Positions 1 through 4,624 of a stretch of DNA of 5,363 nucleotides are shown piece by piece. The DNA is from Euryarchaeota archaeon UBA59. GTDB taxonomy: Archaea > Thermoplasmatota > Poseidoniia > Poseidoniales > Thalassarchaeaceae. Numbering within the stretch: the stretch's first letter is position 1; every line of letters begins with the position of its first letter. The stretch covers positions 1 to 5,363 of the forward strand of contig DAVI01000097.1 of NCBI GenBank assembly GCA_002505495.1, read 5' to 3'. Position numbers and translations under genes: made by a program. The notes below the pieces were generated by a model. It was not told where the DNA came from and did no database searches. It saw nothing but the letters and a program-made list of their open reading frames with translations.

Positions 1-179
1 CGGTAGTTTGATTCGTCGGCGGAATTGGAGTATGTGACCTCGTAGTTGATTGGCCGAACATCAATTCCGCTCGCCGCCTCAGCCTCGCCAATCAGCAGGT
101 TTGGTGTCGAAGCAGTCCAACTCATCAGGAGCATCAAAAGGGCGATGACGCTGACTCGGAGTGTAGAGTTATGGCGCAT
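1..179 (-). CDS. Signal-peptide (secreted or membrane-anchored) protein, N-terminal fragment
   Basis: The reading frame opens at ATG (177-179, minus strand) and runs open to the window edge, giving 59 codons; the rest of the gene lies outside. The N-terminus is a clear Sec signal: a short basic head (MRHNSTLR), a hydrophobic stretch VSVIALLMLLMSW, then a small-residue region ending GEAEAA, where signal peptidase could cut. The mature part starts SGIDVRPINYEVTYSNSADE, polar and acidic, as in an exported protein. A GGAGGT lies upstream at 195-200, but about 15 bases from the ATG, which is long for a Shine-Dalgarno site. It follows the 266-aa membrane protein gene on the same strand after 83 bases, so the two may be co-transcribed. 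The family is not recognisable from this fragment. Confidence 0.65.
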   Translation of the reverse strand, partial: MRHNSTLRVSVIALLMLLMSWTASTPNLLIGEAEAASGIDVRPINYEVTYSNSADESNY

Positions 180-234
180 GCTAGGTCGCTCTTTACCTCC
201 CTGCCGGCTATTTCAAATCGCCGGTCTGTCGGAA

Positions 235-251
235 GTGAATCATAGATTCAC
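235..251. repeat. Perfect 7-bp inverted repeat with ATA spacer
   Basis: GTGAATC, three bases, then GATTCAC form an exact dyad in the gap between the two minus-strand envelope genes. It starts 11 bases after the stop of the upstream gene and sits 55 bases before the start of the downstream one. A further GTGAAT (minus strand) occurs at 265-270, at the end of the upstream gene. No T-tract follows, so it is not a classic terminator. It could be an RNA hairpin between cistrons or a binding site for a dimeric regulator. Confidence 0.45.
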
Positions 252-262
252 AATGTAACAAG

Positions 263-1063
263 TTATTCACTCTCCGAGGCATCGTATCGGACACTCTCCT
301 GCCGCCGTTCTCTTAGGATACTTGCATAGTAGAATCCCAACGGTAGGATAAGCACCATGACAAAGCACCCGAGAAGTGCCGTGAGGGACCAAATCGTCTC
401 TGAAACCGGATCTAATTGGAATGGTTCAACAGATTCCAATTCATGCTGTACCAGCGTCATGTCGAGTTGGACGGTATCTACGGAAATACTCTCTTCGTTG
501 CTGAGTGTTATCAGCCAGGTGATGGTCGAATTAGCTCGATTGACCAAATCATTGGCGTCAGCTTCAGCGGCTGCCTGAGTATCCGCCCTCAGTGAGCCAA
601 TACCCTCTATAGGAAGGGCATCTGCGATGATGCCAATCAAAACCACCTCGCCAACTGGATTCGCTTCAACAGAATGGGTGAATGCATATTCACAGTGATT
701 GATCAACTCGAAGTCCTGATTTGGTTCCATACAGTTGAACTGACTCCCTTCCCCGGTACCAAGCGCCGGGTCACTCCACCATTTCTGACCCCCGCTGGTC
801 ACTTCCAAGAGAGACCCCTCGGGCGCATTGGTGATTGAGAAGTTCGCCCACGAGAAAGCCCCGGTTGTGGTGGCTCTCCAAGTAAGTGTGTCAGAGGTGT
901 TTTCGCCTTCGAAAAGGGGGCTCACCTCAATAGCCTCGTTGCTAGTCTCGTAGAGGTAGTACTCTGAGTCCAGAGTGGCCGAATAGACAGCATAGGAGAG
1001 AACCAAAATCAAGGTCGCCGAGAGGCCGAGTAGGGTTCGCAACAAATTGGGGTTGCGAGCCAT
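263..1063 (-). CDS. Hypothetical protein with two terminal membrane segments and a large ectodomain
   Basis: This 266-aa protein has no family I recognise. A hydrophobic segment at residues ~7-28 (LLRTLLGLSATLILVLSYAV) is an uncleaved signal or first helix. A second helix lies at ~224-250 and is followed by a basic-then-acidic tail (RERRQESVRY...). By the positive-inside rule both ends are cytoplasmic and residues ~29-223 are outside the membrane. That ectodomain is acidic, has three N-x-S/T sequons (N55, N74, N178) and two cysteines (C111, C124) that could form a disulfide. I chose the ATG at 1061-1063 because GGAG sits 6 bases upstream. An in-frame ATG at 1073-1075 and a GTG at 1094-1096 would add 4 or 11 residues. 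It is transcribed away from the ribosomal operon. A role in the cell envelope is inference from topology only. Confidence 0.75.
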   Translation of the reverse strand: MARNPNLLRTLLGLSATLILVLSYAVYSATLDSEYYLYETSNEAIEVSPLFEGENTSDTLTWRATTTGAFSWANFSITNAPEGSLLEVTSGGQKWWSDPALGTGEGSQFNCMEPNQDFELINHCEYAFTHSVEANPVGEVVLIGIIADALPIEGIGSLRADTQAAAEADANDLVNRANSTITWLITLSNEESISVDTVQLDMTLVQHELESVEPFQLDPVSETIWSLTALLGCFVMVLILPLGFYYASILRERRQESVRYDASESE

Positions 1064-1194
1064 CGCCTTCTCCATGCTCCCTTGGGAATGAAGCACCCGA
1101 ATGAAGTTGATGAATCAATAAGTTCCTTAGAGGTGGTGGGAATTGTTCCATATTTCCAAGATGAGAAGGTCGCAACCAACTCATCGTAGCGATT

Positions 1195-1205
1195 GGTTCT
1201 GAACC
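1195..1205. repeat. Short palindrome GGTTC-T-GAACC
   Basis: An exact 5-bp dyad around one central T lies about 45 bases upstream of the probable TATA box of the ribosomal operon. It has the size of a small operator half-site pair, but dyads this short also arise by chance. Confidence 0.3.
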
Positions 1206-1218
1206 TGTCTCGTCACCC

Positions 1219-1235
1219 GTTCCCCTTCGGGGAAC
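1219..1235. repeat. GC-rich hairpin GTTCCCC-TTC-GGGGAAC
   Basis: A perfect 7-bp inverted repeat with a three-base loop. It can be extended by CAC/GTG at 1214-1216 and 1239-1241 across a small internal loop. It sits just upstream of the predicted TATA box on the plus strand, so it should not be in the S19e mRNA if that promoter is right. It could be a regulator site, or a terminator-like element insulating the two divergent units, although no T-tract follows on either strand. Confidence 0.45.
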
Positions 1236-1245
1236 TCCGTGCCCG

Positions 1246-1253
1246 TTAAATAC
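1246..1253 (+). promoter_or_regulatory. Probable TATA box of the ribosomal-protein operon
   Basis: TTAAATAC is the best archaeal TATA-like octamer before the operon. Transcription would start about 25 bases downstream, near 1272-1278, giving a very short leader that begins at or next to the Shine-Dalgarno AAGGTG (1276-1281). The box is framed by CCCGT (1242-1246) and ACGGG (1252-1256), so it lies inside a 5-bp dyad. No transcript data support it. Confidence 0.4.
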
Positions 1254-1287
1254 GGGGGGTCGGTCGGCGACTCGCAAGGTGTAGCGC

Positions 1288-1758
1288 ATGACCACATTCC
1301 ACGATGTACCGGCCGGGATTCTGATCCAAGGCGTCTCAACTAAACTTGCTGCAATGGACACTATTTCCCAGCCTGAATGGGCAAGGCACGTCAAGACCGG
1401 AATCCATCGTGAGCGACCTCCTGTTCAGGAGGATTGGTGGGAGGTCCGTTCAGCAGCTGTTCTTCGGAAGGTCGGCACCATGTCACCCGTCGGCGTCAAC
1501 CATTTGGCTCAGGAATTCGGAGGTTCCCGTGACCGCGGAGCCAACCCAAACCGAGCAAAGGCTGGCAGCCGCCACATCATCCGCACCATTCTCCAGCAAT
1601 TGGAAGAAGCAAAGTTGGTCGTTATGGCAACGAATCTGCCAGGCACAGTGAAGTTGGGACGCACTCTGACCCCAGCCGGTCAGAAGTTGCTCAATGAGGT
1701 CGCTCATGAAGTGCGCCCAGCAGTCGAGGCAGAAGCGCCTGGACTTGCAAAGTACTGA
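1288..1758 (+). CDS. rps19e: 30S ribosomal protein S19e (eS19)
   Basis: This is a small-subunit protein found in archaea and eukaryotes; it binds in the head of the 30S subunit and, in eukaryotes, is needed for small-subunit maturation. The 156-aa length matches the family (about 150). Hallmarks in order: N-terminal VPAGILIQGVSTKLA, the QPEWARHVKTGIHRERPP block, the aromatic DWWEVRSAAVLRKVG motif, SPVGVNHLAQEFGGSRDRGA, the basic RHIIRTILQQLEEAKLV helix, and the C-terminal GRTLTPAGQKLLNEVA wing. The ATG start is supported by AAGGTG 6 bases upstream and by the usual N-terminus of the family. It is the first gene of the operon, followed by the PDCD5-family gene after 27 bases, a pairing common in archaea. 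Confidence 0.96.
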   Translation: MTTFHDVPAGILIQGVSTKLAAMDTISQPEWARHVKTGIHRERPPVQEDWWEVRSAAVLRKVGTMSPVGVNHLAQEFGGSRDRGANPNRAKAGSRHIIRTILQQLEEAKLVVMATNLPGTVKLGRTLTPAGQKLLNEVAHEVRPAVEAEAPGLAKY

Positions 1759-1785
1759 TGCGAGGAGATTGAGGTGGGGGAAGTC

Positions 1786-2142
1786 ATGTCGGCAAGCGAC
1801 GATGAACTCGAGCGCCTGCGTGCCACTCGCAAGGCGGAAATTCAACAGCAGTTGGAATCCCAGGCTGAGCATCAGATGCAGGCTGAGGCTCAAGAGCAGG
1901 TCGATTCGCAGGAATTGTCCTCCCTTTCCGATGCGATGAAGATCATTCTCACACCTGAGGCACGACAGCGTCTCGCAGCAGTCGAAATGACCCGCGAGGA
2001 TGTTGCACTCGGCGTCAAGCGCCACTTGGTCAACCTCCACACACAGAATCGAATTCAAGTTCCAATCGATGACGAGACCCTGAAGACAGTTCTCGCACAA
2101 CTAAGCTCAAATCGCCGCGAGTCGACGATTAGGCGAATCTGA
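1786..2142 (+). CDS. PDCD5/TFAR19-family DNA-binding protein
   Basis: A 118-aa member of the archaeal/eukaryotic PDCD5 family, small helical-bundle proteins annotated as DNA-binding; their exact archaeal role is unsettled. The N-terminal ~45 residues are a charged, Gln/Glu-rich helix (DDELERLRATRKAEIQQQLE...). The core carries the family signature ILTPEARQRLAAVEMTRED (residues 54-72) and NRIQVPIDDETLKTVLAQL (88-106), with a basic tail RRESTIRRI. I chose ATG at 1786: GAGGTG lies at 1771-1776, 9 bases upstream, and MSASDDELERLR is the usual N-terminus. A GTG at 1774 would add four residues but lies inside that binding site. Its stop overlaps the binding site of rpl39e, so the two are probably translationally coupled. 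Confidence 0.93.
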   Translation: MSASDDELERLRATRKAEIQQQLESQAEHQMQAEAQEQVDSQELSSLSDAMKIILTPEARQRLAAVEMTREDVALGVKRHLVNLHTQNRIQVPIDDETLKTVLAQLSSNRRESTIRRI

Positions 2143-2147
2143 GGTGA
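2141..2147 (+). promoter_or_regulatory. Shine-Dalgarno of rpl39e overlapping the preceding stop codon
   Basis: GAGGTGA matches the archaeal anti-Shine-Dalgarno sequence fully and sits 5 bases before the L39e ATG (2153). Its first two bases are the last two of the preceding TGA stop (2140-2142), so a ribosome terminating on the PDCD5-family gene sits on the next initiation site. This helps fix the start of a gene only 51 codons long. Confidence 0.8.
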
Positions 2148-2152
2148 ATAAT

Positions 2153-2308
2153 ATGGCAAGAAACAAGCCCGGCCCGAAGAAGAAGCGATTGAACAAGGTC
2201 ATCAAGACCAACCGCCGTGTCCCTGTGTGGGTTATGCAGAGGACCTCTCGCAAGGTGACTACTCATCCAAAGAGGCACCACTGGCGCCGAAGTAAACTAC
2301 AGAGGTGA
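2153..2308 (+). CDS. rpl39e: 50S ribosomal protein L39e (eL39)
   Basis: A 51-codon gene, exactly the usual length for L39e, encoding a very basic peptide that lines the large-subunit exit tunnel. It begins MARNKPGPKKKRLNKVIKTN, continues with the family motif NRRVPVWVMQRTSRKV, and ends HPKRHHWRRSKLQR, all diagnostic. Nearly 40% of its residues are Lys or Arg. It has a perfect GAGGTGA 5 bases upstream and is followed by rpl31e after 5 bases; L39e-L31e is a classic archaeal pair. Being so short, it is easily missed by automatic gene finders. Confidence 0.96.
   Translation: MARNKPGPKKKRLNKVIKTNRRVPVWVMQRTSRKVTTHPKRHHWRRSKLQR
2302..2308 (+). promoter_or_regulatory. Shine-Dalgarno of rpl31e containing the L39e stop codon
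   Basis: A second GAGGTGA, whose last three bases are the TGA stop of rpl39e. It is 5 bases before the L31e ATG at 2314. An out-of-frame ATG at 2310 reaches a stop after three codons, so 2314 is the real start. Confidence 0.8.
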
Positions 2309-2313
2309 AATGA

Positions 2314-2604
2314 ATGGCTGACTCAAATTTGTTCCACGGCACTCGCCACTACACCATCCCCCTTAGGGCTGCATGGGCTGTCCCGCGCACCCGCCGCGCT
2401 AAGCGCGCTGTCAACGAAATCAAGAAGTTCGTCGGGCGACATATGAAGGTCCAAGATGACGAAACTATCTGGATTGACACCCCGGTCAATGAGAAAATCT
2501 GGGAGCGCGGCATCCAAAAGCCGCCACGCCGAGTCCACATCATCGTCGACCGTGTCGAAGGTGACGACAGAATTCAGGTAGTTCTGGACGAGGCAAAATA
2601 CTGA
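2314..2604 (+). CDS. rpl31e: 50S ribosomal protein L31e (eL31)
   Basis: A 96-aa large-subunit protein of the archaeal/eukaryotic type, located near the exit of the peptide tunnel. Length and motifs are typical: HYTIPLRAAW near residue 12, the RTRRAKRAVNEIKKFVGRHM helix (26-45), the strand TIWIDTPVNEKIWERGIQ (51-68), then KPPRRVHIIVDR and a short acidic tail. In many archaea the gene after L31e encodes translation factor aIF6; here the next gene, 22 bases on, is rps17e instead. Confidence 0.97.
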   Translation: MADSNLFHGTRHYTIPLRAAWAVPRTRRAKRAVNEIKKFVGRHMKVQDDETIWIDTPVNEKIWERGIQKPPRRVHIIVDRVEGDDRIQVVLDEAKY

Positions 2605-2626
2605 GGCCAAAACTGGGGTAGATAAA

Positions 2627-3133
2627 GTGGGAAACATTAGACCATCATTCATCAAGATTCGAGCCATTAGACTCTGTGAGGATTATCCAGACCAGTTCAG
2701 TCCCAACGATGATCATGCCGTGTGCAATTGCCTCCCTCTTGTACATGAGTGCAATGTTTGCGGCCCGGGGTATGAAGGCGAGCATGTGATGCCGTTCGAT
2801 GAGGGACGCAAACTGTGCGAAAATTTCGCTGATGTGGATGCCAAGTGTGCGACATTCCATCAGTGCGCAGACTGCTCTCATGAAATGCCATACAAAAAGG
2901 ATCGAAAGAAGTGTGGGAAGTCAAAATGCAAAGGTAAGAAATTCACCGATCCCTACACCAAGACAGGCTTCACCGAAGCCCGCCTTCTTCACGATACACC
3001 GTTTTTTCACAACAAGAAGTTGGTAGAGCAGTACACCGATCTCGTCGGCGACGACGGAGTTCTTGTTAACAAGCGCATGCGCAATTGGATTGCAGGTTAT
3101 GTCACCACCTACAAGCAGCGCCGAGTCGACTGA
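2627..3133 (+). CDS. rps17e: 30S ribosomal protein S17e (eS17) split by a cysteine-rich, probably zinc-binding insert
   Basis: S17e is a small-subunit protein of the archaeal/eukaryotic set, normally about 60-70 aa in archaea. This one is 168 aa. Residues 1-29 (MGNIRPSFIKIRAIRLCEDY...) match the S17e N-terminal helix. Residues ~125-168 match the second half: FFHNKKLVEQYTDLV, then NKRMRNWIAGYVTTYKQRR, equivalent to the family's NKKLVEEFT...KxLRNRIAGYVTR. Between them lies an in-frame insert of about 95 residues with 10 cysteines (described separately). The frame is continuous, both S17e halves are well kept, and the joint falls in the loop before the conserved NKK helix, so a functional protein is likely. 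The start is GTG at 2627, set by the MGNIRP N-terminus; the upstream GGGGT (2615-2619) is a poor binding site compared with those of its neighbours. A six-residue stretch (GDDGVL) also lengthens the second half. Confidence 0.87.
   Translation: MGNIRPSFIKIRAIRLCEDYPDQFSPNDDHAVCNCLPLVHECNVCGPGYEGEHVMPFDEGRKLCENFADVDAKCATFHQCADCSHEMPYKKDRKKCGKSKCKGKKFTDPYTKTGFTEARLLHDTPFFHNKKLVEQYTDLVGDDGVLVNKRMRNWIAGYVTTYKQRRVD
2714..2998 (+). other. Cysteine/histidine-rich insert domain within S17e
   Basis: This segment encodes residues ~30-124 of the S17e protein. Cysteines are at 33, 35, 42, 45, 64, 74, 80, 83, 96 and 101, with histidines at 30, 40, 53, 78, 85 and 122. The spacing C33-x-C35-x6-C42-x2-C45 and C74-x5-C80-x2-C83 followed by C96-x4-C101 suggests one or two zinc knuckles or ribbons. 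The part after the second cluster is strongly basic (KKDRKKCGKSKCKGKK, 90-105), as expected for rRNA contact. It is too short for an intein and lacks intein splice junctions. The boundaries are estimates from the S17e match, and no known family was recognised. Confidence 0.7.
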
Positions 3134-3146
3134 AGGAGATGCCCCG

Positions 3147-3374
3147 ATGACTGGGCAGCTTGAATTCGATTGGGAACACGAGCCCTCGTTCGCGCGCCAC
3201 GCCTCCCGCCGCGTGATGTTAGCCTTCTTTGACTGGCTCGGTGAAAACGGAGTTGCCAAACGCAGCATTCCAATGCCTGACCACACCTCTCGCCAATGGC
3301 TCGTATTCCTCTACCAAGCGGTCGACCGCCCCGCCCTCGAAGCGTGGGAACCTCCCGAGTTTGAAGAGGAGTGA
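3147..3374 (+). CDS. Small hypothetical protein (75 aa)
   Basis: Unrecognised. ATG at 3147 has an excellent AAGGAGAT (3133-3140) 6 bases upstream and lies 13 bases after the rps17e stop; longer in-frame starts back to 3063 would overlap rps17e and have no such site. The product is MTGQLEFDWEHEP..., tryptophan-rich (four W), with an amphipathic middle (RRVMLAFFDWLGENG, then RQWLVFLYQAV) and a very acidic Pro/Glu C-terminus (EAWEPPEFEEE). No cysteines, signal peptide or membrane helix are present. Its place between rps17e and trmJ, with tight spacing on both sides, indicates a real, co-translated gene. A part in ribosome or tRNA biology is only guilt by association. Confidence 0.72.
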   Translation: MTGQLEFDWEHEPSFARHASRRVMLAFFDWLGENGVAKRSIPMPDHTSRQWLVFLYQAVDRPALEAWEPPEFEEE

Positions 3375-3379
3375 ACCAG

Positions 3380-4174
3380 ATGGGCAAGAACTTGCCAATC
3401 CCACTACCCGAGCGCTCAGCCGATGTGGTTGTGGTGCTCGTCAATCCAGAAACCAGCGGAAATGTAGGTGCGGTTGCGCGGGCGATGCTGAATTTCGGGT
3501 TCGCTGAATTGAGAATCATCTCCGAATCAGGATATGAGTTCGATGACGAGGCGATGAACCGAGCTAAACACGCGCAATCAGTCTTGAGAGGGGCGAATGT
3601 TTACCCCTCTTGGAAATCCTGTATGGAGGATATATCCCTTGTAGTCGGGTCATCTGGGAAGAGAGAGTTGGGGCTCAAGATAGCCTTCCGCCACTTCGTC
3701 TTACCAGAGGAATTGTCAGTTCGGTTGCACGAAATCGAGGGGCGAGTCGCCTTGGTGTTTGGCCGCGAGGGCATTGGTCTGCTTACCGAGGAGTTGCAGC
3801 AGTGCGACATTCTGGTGACCATTCCGACTTGGGAAGGGTATCCGATTCTCAACCTCAGCCATTCCGTCTCGGTTCTCCTCTATGAGATGCACAAGAACCT
3901 CATCGAAACCGAACTAGGTGAACAGGATGGACTTCCGATGACGACCCATCCGGATAGGCTGCTCGACCCAGACCTGAGGCGGATGATCCATGAGTTGAGT
4001 GATGATTTGGCTGCTGCAGTTACCGTTCGAGAGCACAAGAGGCAGGGGATTGCTGAGACTCTCAAGCGGGTCATCATGCGAGGGATGCCGCTAGATGATG
4101 AGGCCCATCGGATTCTTGGAGTGATGATTCAGGCGCGTGATGCTTTGCAAGAAACCTCAGCCGAAGAAGAGTAG
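3380..4174 (+). CDS. trmJ: TrmJ-like SPOUT tRNA 2'-O-methyltransferase
   Basis: A 264-aa SpoU/TrmH-superfamily enzyme that uses S-adenosylmethionine to methylate a ribose 2'-OH. Best match by memory is TrmJ, which modifies position 32 of the tRNA anticodon loop. The three SPOUT motifs are intact: motif 1, NPETSGNVGAVARAMLNFG (residues 22-40); motif 2, LVFGREGIGLLTEEL (125-139); motif 3, YPILNLSHSVSVLLYE (154-169), which forms the trefoil knot and cofactor pocket. Residues ~170-264 form a helical, charged C-terminal extension, as in TrmJ. ATG at 3380 is preferred: GGAG (3368-3371) is 8 bases upstream. A GTG at 3371 overlapping the previous stop would add three residues. It is the last gene of the operon; its stop directly abuts that of queD on the other strand. 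The exact target nucleotide is not provable from sequence. Confidence 0.9.
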   Translation: MGKNLPIPLPERSADVVVVLVNPETSGNVGAVARAMLNFGFAELRIISESGYEFDDEAMNRAKHAQSVLRGANVYPSWKSCMEDISLVVGSSGKRELGLKIAFRHFVLPEELSVRLHEIEGRVALVFGREGIGLLTEELQQCDILVTIPTWEGYPILNLSHSVSVLLYEMHKNLIETELGEQDGLPMTTHPDRLLDPDLRRMIHELSDDLAAAVTVREHKRQGIAETLKRVIMRGMPLDDEAHRILGVMIQARDALQETSAEEE

Positions 4175-4624
4175 TCAGGGACGCCAACTGGCCCAGGACT
4201 TAGGTGTCTCGCGTACATGGAATGCTGCGAGTCGTAGTTTGTTTCCGTATACAGTCCTGATGTGAGGAGATACTTGTTCATAGGCCCACTTGGCCAAGTT
4301 CTCTGCTGTAGGGATAAAATCTACCACCACTGTTCTGTGCTCCTCTCCCATGGCATCCAGTGCTGAGCGTGCCTCGGCGTCCCCTTGATAAACGACGAAG
4401 GCGTGATCGACAACATCGTGAATTTGTTCCGTCAATATGGTGGATATCTCGGAGAAGTCGATGAGCATCCCTTCCTCCGAGACGCCTGATTCAGTGACCA
4501 CCTCACCCTCGACCTCCGCCTCCCAGCGGTAACGGTGTCCGTGCATGTGCTTGCACTTGCTTTTGTGGTTCGGAACACGATGACCCGTGTCCGTTTCTAT
4601 CCAGCGGCGAATGCTTGTACTCAT
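4175..4624 (-). CDS. queD: 6-carboxy-5,6,7,8-tetrahydropterin synthase (QueD)
   Basis: QueD converts 7,8-dihydroneopterin triphosphate to 6-carboxytetrahydropterin, an early step towards preQ0 and, in archaea, archaeosine. The 149-aa protein has the zinc-ligand histidines H15 (DTGHRVPNHKSKC) and H28/H30 in the C-x3-HGH motif, with catalytic C24, which distinguishes QueD from other PTPS enzymes. The catalytic Asp-His pair is D73-H74 (VVDHAF). PTAENLAKWAYE (105-116) and the C-terminal VRETPKSWASW with E139 bind the pterin. I chose ATG at 4622-4624, giving MSTSIRRWIE; it overlaps the queC stop as ATGA and has GGGGTGA 4 bases upstream. A GTG at 4684 would add 20 residues inside queC and is unlikely. 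Confidence 0.94.
   Translation of the reverse strand: MSTSIRRWIETDTGHRVPNHKSKCKHMHGHRYRWEAEVEGEVVTESGVSEEGMLIDFSEISTILTEQIHDVVDHAFVVYQGDAEARSALDAMGEEHRTVVVDFIPTAENLAKWAYEQVSPHIRTVYGNKLRLAAFHVRETPKSWASWRP

Larger units (their letters stand above)
1064..1287. other. Divergent intergenic/promoter region
   Basis: These 224 bases separate the minus-strand membrane protein gene from the plus-strand ribosomal operon, so they should hold both promoters. The plus-strand TATA candidate is at 1246-1253. On the minus strand, two weak AT-rich candidates are ACTTATTGATT (1113-1123) and GGAAATATGG (1148-1157), giving predicted leaders of roughly 30 or 60 bases. Three short dyads lie at 1195-1205, 1219-1235 and 1242-1256, all nearer the ribosomal operon. 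No tRNA or other structured RNA gene was recognised. Confidence 0.6.

Noticed and set aside
46..258. 70-codon plus-strand open frame
   Set aside because: It lies opposite the signal-peptide gene start and the intergenic gap, has no recognisable motif, and starts without a good binding site.
1219..1235. GC-rich hairpin as an intrinsic terminator or tRNA arm
   Set aside because: No T-tract follows on either strand, and no acceptor, D or anticodon arms can be drawn around it.
942..1394. 150-codon minus-strand open frame
   Set aside because: It crosses the divergent promoter region and overlaps both the membrane protein gene and the start of rps19e; the product resembles no family.
1483..2100. 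205-codon minus-strand open frame
   Set aside because: It is antisense to the well-supported rps19e and PDCD5-family genes, with a Leu/Cys-rich translation typical of a reverse-strand artefact.
2714..2998. The S17e insert as an intein
   Set aside because: At ~95 residues it is shorter than known mini-inteins. It does not start with Cys/Ser, and the HN seen near its end (FFHNKK) is followed by Lys rather than Cys/Ser/Thr and belongs to the conserved S17e NKK motif.
2627..3133. Two genes joined by a frameshift rather than one S17e
   Set aside because: One frame is open throughout and both S17e halves lie in it. No ribosome binding site precedes the second half, and neither half alone is a complete S17e.
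3063..3146. N-terminal extension of the 75-aa protein
   Set aside because: It would lie inside rps17e, whereas the ATG at 3147 has AAGGAGAT at proper spacing.
3109..3519. 136-codon minus-strand open frame
   Set aside because: It covers the ends of rps17e, the 75-aa gene and the start of trmJ on the opposite strand; no motif or binding site supports it.
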